Below, in pieces: positions 33,312 through 40,463 of a stretch of DNA of 40,463 bases. Position numbers and translations under genes: made by a program. Under the pieces are notes generated by a model. The model was not told the DNA's origin and ran no database searches. It was given only the letters and a program-made list of their open reading frames with translations. The number at the start of each line of letters is the position of its first letter. The first letter of the stretch is position 1. Source of the DNA: Prolixibacteraceae bacterium (GTDB taxonomy: Bacteria; Bacteroidota; Bacteroidia; Bacteroidales; Prolixibacteraceae); NCBI GenBank assembly GCA_016930365.1, contig JAFGGY010000043.1:1-40463 (forward strand). Reading direction: 5' to 3'.

Positions 33312-34730
33312 TTATTCGCTTTCGTTTTGCACAGCCAGTTGCCCGGTTGCTTTCAGGTAAGCCGATTCTTTTATTTTGCAATCGGCGCGTGCATCAATCA
33401 ATTCGCTGTAGGTTTCCTGCCATTGGGCTTGTGCTTCGAGCAGCTCAGGCAGTATTTTCATCCCTAATTCGTAGTTGTCGGAGGTTACCCTCAGGTTTTC
33501 ATAGGCTTGTTCAAGGCTTTCTTCGGCCATTTCAACGCGGGTAATGGCATCGTTGAGGTTGAGCCTTGCCTGTGTGATTTCCAGTTCGAGCAGGCGGCTG
33601 TTTTTTTCGAGTTGGGCTTTTTTAATGTCCACCTCGTGCTGCGCCGATTTAATTTTTTTGAAGCCTTCGCCCCAGTGAAAGAGTGGAATTTTGAGCGAAG
33701 CCATAATACTGGTATTTCCATCTTCGAAGCTTTGGTCGGCATATTCAATCCCACCTATATAATTGTATCCCACTTGTAAGCCGGCAGTTGGGAGAAAATC
33801 GGCACGGGCAAGTTTTATTTGTTCGTTGGCCAATTCAATTTGTTTTTCGAGCAGGCTGTATTCAGGTCTGAAACTTATACCCTGTACCTTGCCCGGGGTT
33901 ACCGGCTGGATGACATTTTTAAGGCTGTTGGTGCTTATAATTTCCGTTTCGAATGGCAGGCCGACAGCACGGCATAACGCCATGCGGGTGAGTTTGAGCC
34001 CGCTTTGTGTTTTTTGGTGTTCCAGCTTTGCCTTGTTCAGTTTTACTTTCACTTTAAGCACATCGTTTTGTGTACTCATGCCTGTTTCGTAAGCATCTTG
34101 TGTGGTTTCAAGCAATTCTTCGAGCAGTTTTTTATATTTTTCGGCAAGCTTTACTTTTTCTTGTACGGTAACATACAACCAGTACGACTGGTCGGTGTTA
34201 TGGATGGTCTTTTCGCGTTCAAGCTTCAGGTTCTCACGTGTCATTTCAATACCAATTTTTGCCATGCGGTTTCCGGCTGAAATTTTTCCTCCCGTGTAAA
34301 TGGGTTGTTCAAGCGACACCCCGGCCATATAAGCTCCTTTCAGGCTTATCTCAAGTGGCAGCCATCCATAAACATTGAAAACAGGATTCCCGTCGGGTCC
34401 CATTACGGGTTCCCCGGTTGAGGGGTTGAGCATATAATTGGGCTCAAGCTCGCCCGATAGCGGATTGGGCTTGGCAGTTGGTATGTGCATTTCCATTTCA
34501 ATGTCGTTAAACAGGTATGCACCGGTAGCACTACCCGATAACGACGGGAAATATTGTGTTTTCATGGCCGCCCTGTCTGTCTTGGCTTTTTCAAGTTGAA
34601 GACGCGCAATTTCAATGTTTTCGTTTTGTTCCAAAGCCATTTCGCGGCATTGTTCAAGCGAAAGCGTTTGTTGGGCAAAACCTCCCGTAACAATTGAAAT
34701 TAATAGTATTGTGAAAATATATCTGTTCAT
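33312..34730 (-). CDS. TolC-family outer membrane efflux protein
   Basis: 472 residues with a signal peptide (MNRYIFTILLISIVTGGFAQ). It has the two-fold repeat of the OEP family: long amphipathic helices such as LSLEQCREMALEQNENIEIARLQLEKAKTD (split, about 22-52) and a second set beginning SLLEKQIELANEQIKLARADFLP near 295, with beta strands (AGVSLEQPIYTGGKI, MASLKIPLFHWGEG). It forms the outer membrane channel of the pump encoded upstream. The gene lies 13 bp after the RND gene. An about 45-residue insertion rich in Pro/Asn/Gly near 75-120 (SGELEPNYMLNPSTGEPVMG) is seen often in Bacteroidota homologues. Confidence 0.93.
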   Translation of the reverse strand: MNRYIFTILLISIVTGGFAQQTLSLEQCREMALEQNENIEIARLQLEKAKTDRAAMKTQYFPSLSGSATGAYLFNDIEMEMHIPTAKPNPLSGELEPNYMLNPSTGEPVMGPDGNPVFNVYGWLPLEISLKGAYMAGVSLEQPIYTGGKISAGNRMAKIGIEMTRENLKLEREKTIHNTDQSYWLYVTVQEKVKLAEKYKKLLEELLETTQDAYETGMSTQNDVLKVKVKLNKAKLEHQKTQSGLKLTRMALCRAVGLPFETEIISTNSLKNVIQPVTPGKVQGISFRPEYSLLEKQIELANEQIKLARADFLPTAGLQVGYNYIGGIEYADQSFEDGNTSIMASLKIPLFHWGEGFKKIKSAQHEVDIKKAQLEKNSRLLELEITQARLNLNDAITRVEMAEESLEQAYENLRVTSDNYELGMKILPELLEAQAQWQETYSELIDARADCKIKESAYLKATGQLAVQNESE

Positions 34731-34743
34731 TTTATTTTGTTTT

Positions 34744-37700
34744 TTACTGTTTCTTGTGTGATGTTGATAAGGCTTTTTCGGGGCTTAATTCTTTTTTGGA
34801 AATACGGAATAAGGCTGAGTACAATATGGGCACGAAAATCAGGGTGATGATGGTACCAGCCAGTAACCCGCTGATAATGGCAACGGCCATGCTGCTGTAC
34901 ATGGGGTCGAAAATGAGTGGCAGCATGCCCAAGATAGTGGTGAACGATGCCATAATAACAGGGCGTGTCCTTGATATGGTAGCATTGACCACCGCTGTGT
35001 AGCGAGCCACACCTTCGCTGATTTGTTTTTCAATTTCATCAAGCAAAACAATCGAATTTTTTATAAGCATACCCATTAACCCGAAAGACCCGATAATGGC
35101 CATGAACGTGAACGATTGCCCGGTGAGTATTAATCCGGGTACAATGCCAATGGCAGCCAGCGGTATGCATAATATAACGATGGCCGGTTTACGGTAGTCG
35201 TTAAAAAGGAGTAATAGAATGATGATAATAAGCATGACCGAAATAGGCAGATAACTAAAAATATTGGTCAGTGCATCTTTTTGCAGGTCATATTCACCCA
35301 GCCATTTCATTGAATAGCCTTCGGGCAGTTCAATTGCCTCAATTTCATCTAAAATGGTATTGCGGACCAGTTCCGGACTACTGCCTTCGGCCGGGTCGCA
35401 CTGGGCTTCGATGGCCCGTTGTCCGTCGGCGCGGCGTACAAGGCTCTCGCTCCACTGCATGTTCACACCGCTGGTAACGGCACTAAGTGGCACCGGGCTC
35501 ATAATTTTTTTGGTAACCTCGTCGATACTGCTTGAGCCGTAAAATACATCCATCACATCTTCCTGTTCAACATTGGCAATGTTGGGCAGCATGTTCCACA
35601 CGGGTATGTCCCTGATGTCTTCAATTTTTGAGCCGTCGCTGTTGCGTGTTTTCAGGTTGATGCTGTAAGCCGTTTCGCCCTCGTAGTATTGGGCTACGGG
35701 AACGCCACTGGTAGCGGCCAGTATCGAGTTGCTCACATCGGAGCGCGAGGCTCCGGCACGGCTTGCAGCTTCGCGGTCGTAACGTGCCATCAGCGCTTTC
35801 CCCATGGGGTTCCAGTCGTCGCAAACCGAATATTTATCAACATACGGGTTTTGTAGCATAATGGCCTGTGCTTGTTCGCTCAAATCGCGCAATACGGCCG
35901 GGTCGGGACCTTTAAACTGTACCTCGACCATGTGCGACGATTTAACCGAAAGGGTGTATTTGCGGGTGCGGATGTAAGCATCGGGAAAATTCTGGCGCAG
36001 GTAGTTTTCAAGCACGGGTTTCATTTCAACCATGGTGTCGTAATCGTCGAAATTAACGATGAGCTCGCCATAATTATCACCTGCTTCGCCCATGGCGCGC
36101 ACAAGGCTGTAACGTGTTGGGGTCATGCCCTGGCTCGAAACCACCATTTTCACCTCTTCGTAAGTTTGAAAATGGTCGGATATTGTTTTTAAATCTTCGT
36201 TTACCTTATCGGGCGAAGTGCCATCGGGCATGGTATATTGCACATATACCTGGTTGTAGTTAAAATCGGGGAAGAAGGCTTTCTTTACATTTTTAAAGTT
36301 GTAGGCCGAAATGGCCAGTAATATCACGGCCGTGGCAATGGTAACCGTTTTGTGGTTTATTAAAAATGACAAAATTCTGCGGATGCCGTGGTAAAGTTTT
36401 CCATCGAAGGGGTCTTGTTTCTTCTTCGATTTTTTCAATTTCAAAAACTTTTCGGAGAAAACCGGTACCTGCGTTATAGCGAGAATCCAACTCACGGCCA
36501 GCGAAATACATAAAACAATAAATAAGTCGCGGGCATACGTTCCTGCTGTATCTTTTGATAAAAATACCGGAAGGAAAGCCACAATGGCGATGAGGGTAGC
36601 ACCCAGCAATGGCATGGCTGTACGTTTTGGGGTTTTTACCAGTGCTTTTTTGCGTTTTTCGCCCTGTTGCATGCTCACGGCAATGCCATCCACCACAACA
36701 ATGGAGTTGTCAACCAGCATACCCATGGCTACAATAAAGGCACCCAGCGAAATGCGTTGCAACGAGCCACCTGCAATGAGAAGAAAGGGGAAAGTACCAA
36801 GGATGGTAAGCAACAACCCGGTACCGATAATCATGCCGCCTTTTAGGCCCATGGTAAGCATCAGCGCGATAACCACAATGATGACCGATGCCACGAGGTT
36901 CCAAATAAAACCATGAATGGCATCGCGCACCTTATCGGGCTGGAAAAATACTTTCTGGATTTCGAACCCGGCTGGTAAACTCTTTTTAAGTTCATCCATG
37001 CGAGCATCAACCTTTTCGCCCAGTTTGATGATGTTTTCACCGCTTTCCATCGATGCCGAAATGGCAATGGCTTTTTCGTTGTTCACGAACATGGTGTTTT
37101 TAAGCGGGTCGTTATAGCCTTTTTTAATGGTGGCAATGTCGCCCAGTTTAAACTGTTCGCCGGTGATGCTTTTCACTATGATGTTATGGATATCGTTGGG
37201 GCCGGTAATTTTTTCATTGATATCGACCCTGAGTTGTTGTGTGCCGGTGGTAAGTACCCCGGGGTACACCATCTGGTTTTGCCCGGCAATGGCCGACATA
37301 ATTTGCATGGGCGAAACTCCCATTTCGCTCATTTTATCTTTGGTGAGTATGATATCGACACAAGGTGCTTGTTTACCATAAACCTGCGCACGGCTTACGC
37401 CTTCGGTTTCGAGCAGTTCCTGTTTGATGTAATCGGCGTATTTGCCCATTTCGTGGTACGAGTAACCATTGGCGGTAAGGGCGTAAAACATACCATACAC
37501 ATCGCCCATGTCGTCTATCACCACTGGGGGCTGTGTGCCCTCGGGCAGTTTGGCTTGTGCAGTTTGAACCTTGCGGCGGAGGAATTCCCAACGTTGTTCA
37601 ATTTCTTTTTGCGGAACCGTCATTTTCAGCTCTACCGTTATGAGCGAAATGTTGTCTTCCGATTTCGATGTTATGGAGTTGATGTCGCCCAGCGTACTCA

Positions 37701-37911
37701 GTTCGTTTTCAAGCACATCGGTAACCTGCATTTCTACTTCGTGGGCCGAAGCACCGGGGTAAACCGTTGCCACGCGAGCCTGCATGATGATTATTTCCGG
37801 GTCTTCGAGCTTGCTAATGGCATCGTAGGCCATAACGCCACCAATAACCAGGCAGGCTATCAGAAAGTAGAAAATGCTTTTTCGTTTGAAAACTAACTCT
37901 GAAATATGCAT
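34744..37911 (-). CDS. RND-family efflux pump, inner membrane permease
   Basis: 1055 residues, the full length of an RND pump, with 12 expected membrane helices and two large periplasmic loops. Helix 4 has the proton-relay signature GMLVDNSIVVVDGI near residue 390. Later blocks are FPDFNYNQVYVQYTMPDGTSPDKV and, in the second half, LLLFNDYRKPAIVILCIPLAAIG and GLMGMLIKNSIVLLDEI. The N-terminus is typical (ELVFKRKSIFYFLIACLVIGG). Asp (one rather than the Asp-Asp pair of AcrB) in helix 4 and the Gly-rich helix 11 place it nearer to the metal/unknown-substrate RND groups than to AcrB, but the substrate is not known. The start codon overlaps the adaptor stop by 1 bp (TAATG). Confidence 0.93.
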   Translation of the reverse strand: MHISELVFKRKSIFYFLIACLVIGGVMAYDAISKLEDPEIIIMQARVATVYPGASAHEVEMQVTDVLENELSTLGDINSITSKSEDNISLITVELKMTVPQKEIEQRWEFLRRKVQTAQAKLPEGTQPPVVIDDMGDVYGMFYALTANGYSYHEMGKYADYIKQELLETEGVSRAQVYGKQAPCVDIILTKDKMSEMGVSPMQIMSAIAGQNQMVYPGVLTTGTQQLRVDINEKITGPNDIHNIIVKSITGEQFKLGDIATIKKGYNDPLKNTMFVNNEKAIAISASMESGENIIKLGEKVDARMDELKKSLPAGFEIQKVFFQPDKVRDAIHGFIWNLVASVIIVVIALMLTMGLKGGMIIGTGLLLTILGTFPFLLIAGGSLQRISLGAFIVAMGMLVDNSIVVVDGIAVSMQQGEKRKKALVKTPKRTAMPLLGATLIAIVAFLPVFLSKDTAGTYARDLFIVLCISLAVSWILAITQVPVFSEKFLKLKKSKKKQDPFDGKLYHGIRRILSFLINHKTVTIATAVILLAISAYNFKNVKKAFFPDFNYNQVYVQYTMPDGTSPDKVNEDLKTISDHFQTYEEVKMVVSSQGMTPTRYSLVRAMGEAGDNYGELIVNFDDYDTMVEMKPVLENYLRQNFPDAYIRTRKYTLSVKSSHMVEVQFKGPDPAVLRDLSEQAQAIMLQNPYVDKYSVCDDWNPMGKALMARYDREAASRAGASRSDVSNSILAATSGVPVAQYYEGETAYSINLKTRNSDGSKIEDIRDIPVWNMLPNIANVEQEDVMDVFYGSSSIDEVTKKIMSPVPLSAVTSGVNMQWSESLVRRADGQRAIEAQCDPAEGSSPELVRNTILDEIEAIELPEGYSMKWLGEYDLQKDALTNIFSYLPISVMLIIIILLLLFNDYRKPAIVILCIPLAAIGIVPGLILTGQSFTFMAIIGSFGLMGMLIKNSIVLLDEIEKQISEGVARYTAVVNATISRTRPVIMASFTTILGMLPLIFDPMYSSMAVAIISGLLAGTIITLIFVPILYSALFRISKKELSPEKALSTSHKKQ

Positions 37912-38981
37912 TATAGCAGCCCTCCTATATTCGTTTCAGAAGCGTTTTTTAATAATTCAACTTTTTCGCCTTCGTGCAGGGCATTCACACCCGAAACAAC
38001 AATAAAGTCGTTTGTGCCAATGCCCGAGCTTATGCGTACCCGTCCATCGTTGGCGAGCCCGTCGGGTTGCACTTCTTTTTTGTTGACGGTTGAATTTTCT
38101 TTGTTGAACATCCACACGTATGACTTCCCGTCTTTATTGAAAACAGAAGTAAGTGGTACGTGTACCGGGCATTCGCAATCGCTCTGGTACGAAATGGCAA
38201 CTTCAACATTCATGCCCGGCAAAAAACCGGTATTGCCCTGGTTGGGCAGCCTGAATTTTGTGGTGAAAAGCTGGTTGTTGCCGGCTTTGGCTTTGTGCCC
38301 GATAAGTTGGAGCTGAAAAACTGAGTCGCTCACAACAGTTTGTTGGCAGGTGAAGGAAGTGAAGCTTTCGCGGTGGACGAAAAACGACATGGGCAAATCT
38401 ACCTCGATGGAGAATGAGCCTGTGTCCAGGAGTTTGGCAACCGGCATCCCGGCATCAATCAGTTCGCCTTCGTTGAATTTTACCGATTGTATGTAGCCCG
38501 AATACGGGGCATAAAGCCTGGTATCGTTTAATTGGTTTTTGGCATGTTCAAGCTTCGAACGCAGCATTTTTTCACCGGCCACGGCTTTTTCATAGTCGTT
38601 GGCCGAAACGCTTTCGCGCTTTTTAAGTTCGCTCAGTCGTTCGAATTCCGACTTCACCTGCTCGTATTGCGCTTGTGCCGCATCAACCTGTATTTGGTAG
38701 TCGCGCGGGTCGATTTGGGCTATGAGTTGTCCTTTTTTTACATAATCACCTTCTTTTATGTTAATTTTTTCAATGGGGCCGGCAACACGGAAAGCCAGGT
38801 TGGTCTCAGCTTTTTCCTGAATAATACCGGAGAAGTTGCGGGTTAAAACCGCTGAATCTTTTTGGGGGGTAGCAATTTTTACCTTGCGGGTAATCGCATC
38901 CTGTTCGTTTTGCTTAGGTGCACACGATGAAACCATCAGTGCCAACATGATTGTAAGTATTACGCTGAATTTTTTGTCCAT
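37911..38981 (-). CDS. RND pump periplasmic adaptor (membrane fusion protein), lipoprotein
   Basis: 356 residues from ATG 38981, which gives a lipoprotein signal (MDKKFSVILTIMLALMVSSC, Cys20); an upstream in-frame start at 39041 would bury it. The adaptor domains are in the usual order: a beta-barrel strand (FSGIIQEKAETNLAFRVAGPIEKI), the lipoyl half-motif GDYVKKGQLIAQIDPRDY near 78-95, a helical hairpin (about 98-150, including QAQYEQVKSEFERLSELKK), the second lipoyl half DTRLYAPYSGYIQSVKFNEGELI, then a beta-barrel and membrane-proximal domain. It joins the pump to TolC. It is the first gene of a five-gene minus-strand operon. Confidence 0.93.
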   Translation of the reverse strand: MDKKFSVILTIMLALMVSSCAPKQNEQDAITRKVKIATPQKDSAVLTRNFSGIIQEKAETNLAFRVAGPIEKINIKEGDYVKKGQLIAQIDPRDYQIQVDAAQAQYEQVKSEFERLSELKKRESVSANDYEKAVAGEKMLRSKLEHAKNQLNDTRLYAPYSGYIQSVKFNEGELIDAGMPVAKLLDTGSFSIEVDLPMSFFVHRESFTSFTCQQTVVSDSVFQLQLIGHKAKAGNNQLFTTKFRLPNQGNTGFLPGMNVEVAISYQSDCECPVHVPLTSVFNKDGKSYVWMFNKENSTVNKKEVQPDGLANDGRVRISSGIGTNDFIVVSGVNALHEGEKVELLKNASETNIGGLL

Positions 38982-39091
38982 AGTTGTATCGAATTGAATA
39001 TTTGGGTTGAATAACGGGGACAAATTTCTGTAATTGACCATTCAGATGCCCGAAAAAAATACTGAAATGATAAAAATGGGGGATGAAATGT

Positions 39092-39123
39092 TTTGTGTTG
39101 TACGACAAAATGCCGTACATTTG
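39092..39123 (+). promoter_or_regulatory. Promoter and candidate operator of the DUF1778/GNAT module
   Basis: TTTG (39092-39095), 20-nt spacer, TACATTTG (39116-39123) is an exact consensus match. The inverted repeat TTTTGT-N8-ACAAAA (39091-39110) and two GTAC-centred words (39100-39103, 39115-39118) lie within it, a plausible binding site for the ribbon-helix-helix antitoxin. The expected transcript start is within a few bases of the ATG at 39134, so the mRNA would be almost leaderless. Confidence 0.7.
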
Positions 39124-39133
39124 TAATAAAAAA

Positions 39134-39421
39134 ATGATGAAAGCACAAACCAATAAAAATGAAAGAATTGAAATAAGAGTTTCCCCGTATGACAAACGAA
39201 TATTTCAAAAGGCTCAACGTTTAAGTGGGGATAAATCATTCAGTAGTTTTATCATCAGGGTGGTAAAGGAGCACGCTGAAGAAATTGTTGCTAAAAATGA
39301 GCGAATAATTGCAAGTGAGCGTGACCGTGATATTTTTTTTGATGCCGTATTTGGAGAACGTAAACCAAATGAAAAATTAATAGAGGCCGCTAAAAAATAT
39401 AAATCTCAAACAGTATTATAG
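39134..39421 (+). CDS. DUF1778-family antitoxin (TacA-like)
   Basis: 95 residues. The N-terminal half is a ribbon-helix-helix DNA-binding domain: NERIEIRVSPYDKRIFQKAQ (about 8-27), then GDKSFSSFIIRVVKEHAEEIV. The C-terminal half, with the helical SERDRDIFFDAVFGER, is the toxin-binding region of TacA-type antitoxins. The ATG at 39134 (or the adjacent one at 39137) is chosen because a perfect promoter ends 10 bp upstream, which rules out a start at 39083. It overlaps the toxin gene by 1 base (TAGTG). Confidence 0.9.
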   Translation: MMKAQTNKNERIEIRVSPYDKRIFQKAQRLSGDKSFSSFIIRVVKEHAEEIVAKNERIIASERDRDIFFDAVFGERKPNEKLIEAAKKYKSQTVL

Positions 39422-39912
39422 TGAAGATACAACTACTGGAAAAGACACACCAACGAAAAAACTTTACTTGTGAAGTTGATTCGTTAAATAATTATATTAG
39501 GAACCAGGTTAGTCAGGATATAAGGAAAAGACTTGTCACTTGTTTTGTTGCCATTGATGAAAATCAAAATGTTATTGGTTACTACACCCTGACAAGTGAG
39601 AGTTTAGGCAGGGATTTAATACCCGACCGTTATATAAAACAAGTGCCTGCAAATTATAATGCTCCTGTAATATTGTTAGGCCGGTTAGCCCGTGATATTT
39701 CTGCAAGGGGAACAGGGCTTGGCGAATATCTTCTTTTGGATGCATTGTTCAGAAGCTACCAATTATCGAAAAAAAGCATTGGAGCTATGGCTGTAGTTGT
39801 TGACCCTATTAATGAAAAAGCTTTTGAATTTTATAGCAAATATGGTTTTGAACAATTACCCGATAGTGGAAGAATGTTTCTACCAATGAAGGTTATTGGG
39901 CAGTTGATTTGA
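39421..39912 (+). CDS. GNAT-family toxin (TacT/AtaT-like tRNA acetyltransferase)
   Basis: 163 residues starting at GTG 39421. The GNAT fold is clear: FTCEVDSLNNYIRNQVSQDIRK (split, about 15-36), VIGYYTLTSESL (about 51-62), the acetyl-CoA-binding loop RLARDISARGTGLGEYLLLDAL (about 88-109) and the C-terminal NEKAFEFYSKYGFEQLP (about 135-151) with its catalytic-type Tyr. In known modules of this kind (TacT, AtaT) the enzyme acetylates the amino group of aminoacyl-tRNA and stops translation, and the DUF1778 protein neutralises it. Specificity cannot be read from the sequence. Confidence 0.9.
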   Translation: MKIQLLEKTHQRKNFTCEVDSLNNYIRNQVSQDIRKRLVTCFVAIDENQNVIGYYTLTSESLGRDLIPDRYIKQVPANYNAPVILLGRLARDISARGTGLGEYLLLDALFRSYQLSKKSIGAMAVVVDPINEKAFEFYSKYGFEQLPDSGRMFLPMKVIGQLI

Positions 39913-40102
39913 GAAACAATCTTCTATCCAAATGAATATCGTTTTTATATGAAGAATCATTGATGTTGGTATAAAATATATTGTAAATTTTATTGTAACC
40001 CTTGTGCGATGCGGTTGTCTCTGCTCCTTCGAAACTGTCATGCAATCCAAAGCTAAACATACGTGTGCCGATAAGCAATGCTAAAAACAAGAAAAATATT
40101 CT

Positions 40103-40110
40103 TAACTTTG
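40103..40110 (+). promoter_or_regulatory. Candidate -7 box of the DUF433 module
   Basis: TAACTTTG matches TAnnTTTG and ends 16 bp before the ATG at 40127, so the leader would be only about 10 nt. The -33 site is weak. The 190 bp between the GNAT gene and this box contain no gene that I can support. Confidence 0.4.
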
Positions 40111-40126
40111 AGTAAAATTTGAAATC

Positions 40127-40357
40127 ATGGATAAGTTGATAAAAAGAATAACGATTGATCCTGAAATTTGTCATGGAAAGCCTTGTATTAGAGGCATGAG
40201 ATGGCCAGTTGAAGTGATAATTGATATGTTAGGTTCTGGAATGGCTATTGACGAAATCTTAGATGATCACAAGGAATTAGAAAAAGAGGATATATTGGCA
40301 AGTTTAAATTTTGCTAAGTTATATTTATCAGGTCATACAATTAAGGATGTTGCTTGA
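40127..40357 (+). CDS. DUF433-family antitoxin
   Basis: 76 residues. It fits the DUF433 pattern: an N-terminal strand ITIDPEICHGKPCIRGMRWPV (split, about 8-28), a helix-turn-helix-like region with VIIDMLGSGMAIDEILDDH (about 30-48), and the closing KEDILASLNFAKLYL. Proteins of this family bind DNA and act as antitoxins for PIN-like DUF5615 proteins, whose gene begins at once downstream, with TGA and ATG sharing an A (TGATG). Confidence 0.88.
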   Translation: MDKLIKRITIDPEICHGKPCIRGMRWPVEVIIDMLGSGMAIDEILDDHKELEKEDILASLNFAKLYLSGHTIKDVA

Positions 40358-40463
40358 TGAGATTTCTGTGTGATGTCCATATCTCCTATAAATTGACTAA
40401 GTATTTAATTGCTTTAGGATTCGACACAATACATGTTAACGAGATATTGGACAAATCTGAAAC
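40357..40463 (+). CDS. DUF5615 PIN-like toxin, 5' part (cut by the window end)
   Basis: The 35 codons present begin MRFLCDVHISYKL and continue KYLIALGFDTIHVNEILDK. This is the start of the DUF5615 (PIN-like, Mut7-C-related) fold, where the Asp after the first strand (Asp6) is the expected first metal ligand and GFDTIHV the second strand. Relatives are toxin RNases partnered with DUF433 proteins. The gene overlaps the antitoxin by 1 base. Confidence 0.85.
   Translation, partial: MRFLCDVHISYKLTKYLIALGFDTIHVNEILDKSE

Noticed and set aside
32608-38900. Long open frames on the plus strand opposite the kinase, TolC and RND genes (for example 37186-37896)
   Set aside because: They are mirror frames of strongly conserved proteins; the composition follows the codon bias of the minus-strand genes and no domain is visible.
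29449-39940. Shared 14-mer TATCCAAATGAATA near the HigB-like gene (29449) and after the GNAT gene (39928)
   Set aside because: In 40 kb of AT-rich sequence a repeat of this length is expected by chance, and the context differs at the two sites.
39893-40174. Minus-strand frame of 93 codons between the GNAT gene and the DUF433 gene, with a hydrophobic stretch and a segment HDSFEGAETTASHKGYN
   Set aside because: Its start lies inside the DUF433 gene and its end inside the GNAT gene, there is no promoter or partner, and no family is recognised. It could be a decayed remnant, but the evidence is too thin.

Overview
The window is a chromosomal segment from a member of the Bacteroidota, most likely class Bacteroidia. 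Four things point there. It carries a type IX secretion locus (gldJ, porU, porV). Several genes have promoters of the TTTG-N19/20-TAnnTTTG type. Recognisable Shine-Dalgarno sequences are rare. The gene content (NamZ, PorV, TolC/RND with a LytTR two-component pair, Bacteroidota-type intergenic repeats) also fits. The exact family cannot be fixed from the sequence alone. No prophage, insertion sequence, CRISPR array or rRNA was seen.

Layout. 1-530: two tandem tRNA genes (the first cut by the window edge, the second tRNA-Val) and a small DNA-binding-like protein. 758-6422: a candidate peptidoglycan-salvage cluster, made of a secreted GH3 N-acetylglucosaminidase fused to a beta-lactamase-fold hydrolase, a NamZ-type exo-N-acetylmuramidase and a sodium:solute symporter. 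6430-8980: a beta-helix lipoprotein and an exported endonuclease/phosphatase-fold enzyme behind their own promoter. 8989-13779: cca, a thioredoxin, murF and gldJ. 14129-19211: porU, porV and ispF. 19383-22655: a membrane EEP hydrolase, an rRNA pseudouridine synthase and an ECF sigma factor with a membrane partner. 22711-30790: a TPP riboswitch followed by thiS, thiC, a tenI-like gene, thiD, thiE, thiG, thiH and thiF, with a HigB/HigA-like toxin-antitoxin pair sitting between thiH and thiF. 31040-38981: a small membrane protein, then a minus-strand operon for an RND efflux pump (adaptor, pump, TolC) that ends in a histidine kinase and a LytTR regulator. 39092-40463: two further toxin-antitoxin modules, DUF1778/GNAT and DUF433/DUF5615, the last cut by the window edge.

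How the genes work together. The first cluster has the same three enzyme types that Bacillus subtilis uses to dismantle muropeptides outside the cell (NagZ, AmiE, NamZ), but here two are fused into one polypeptide and a symporter follows. The thi operon holds the thiazole branch, the pyrimidine branch and the coupling enzyme, so it should support thiamine phosphate synthesis under TPP control. The gldJ-porU-porV neighbourhood supplies the sortase and shuttle parts of type IX secretion. The most unusual points are the NagZ-hydrolase fusion cluster, the toxin-antitoxin insertion inside the thi operon beside a cysteine-poor ThiF, a proposed two-state fold downstream of the TPP aptamer, nested palindromic intergenic elements, and a terminator-like hairpin immediately before murF.
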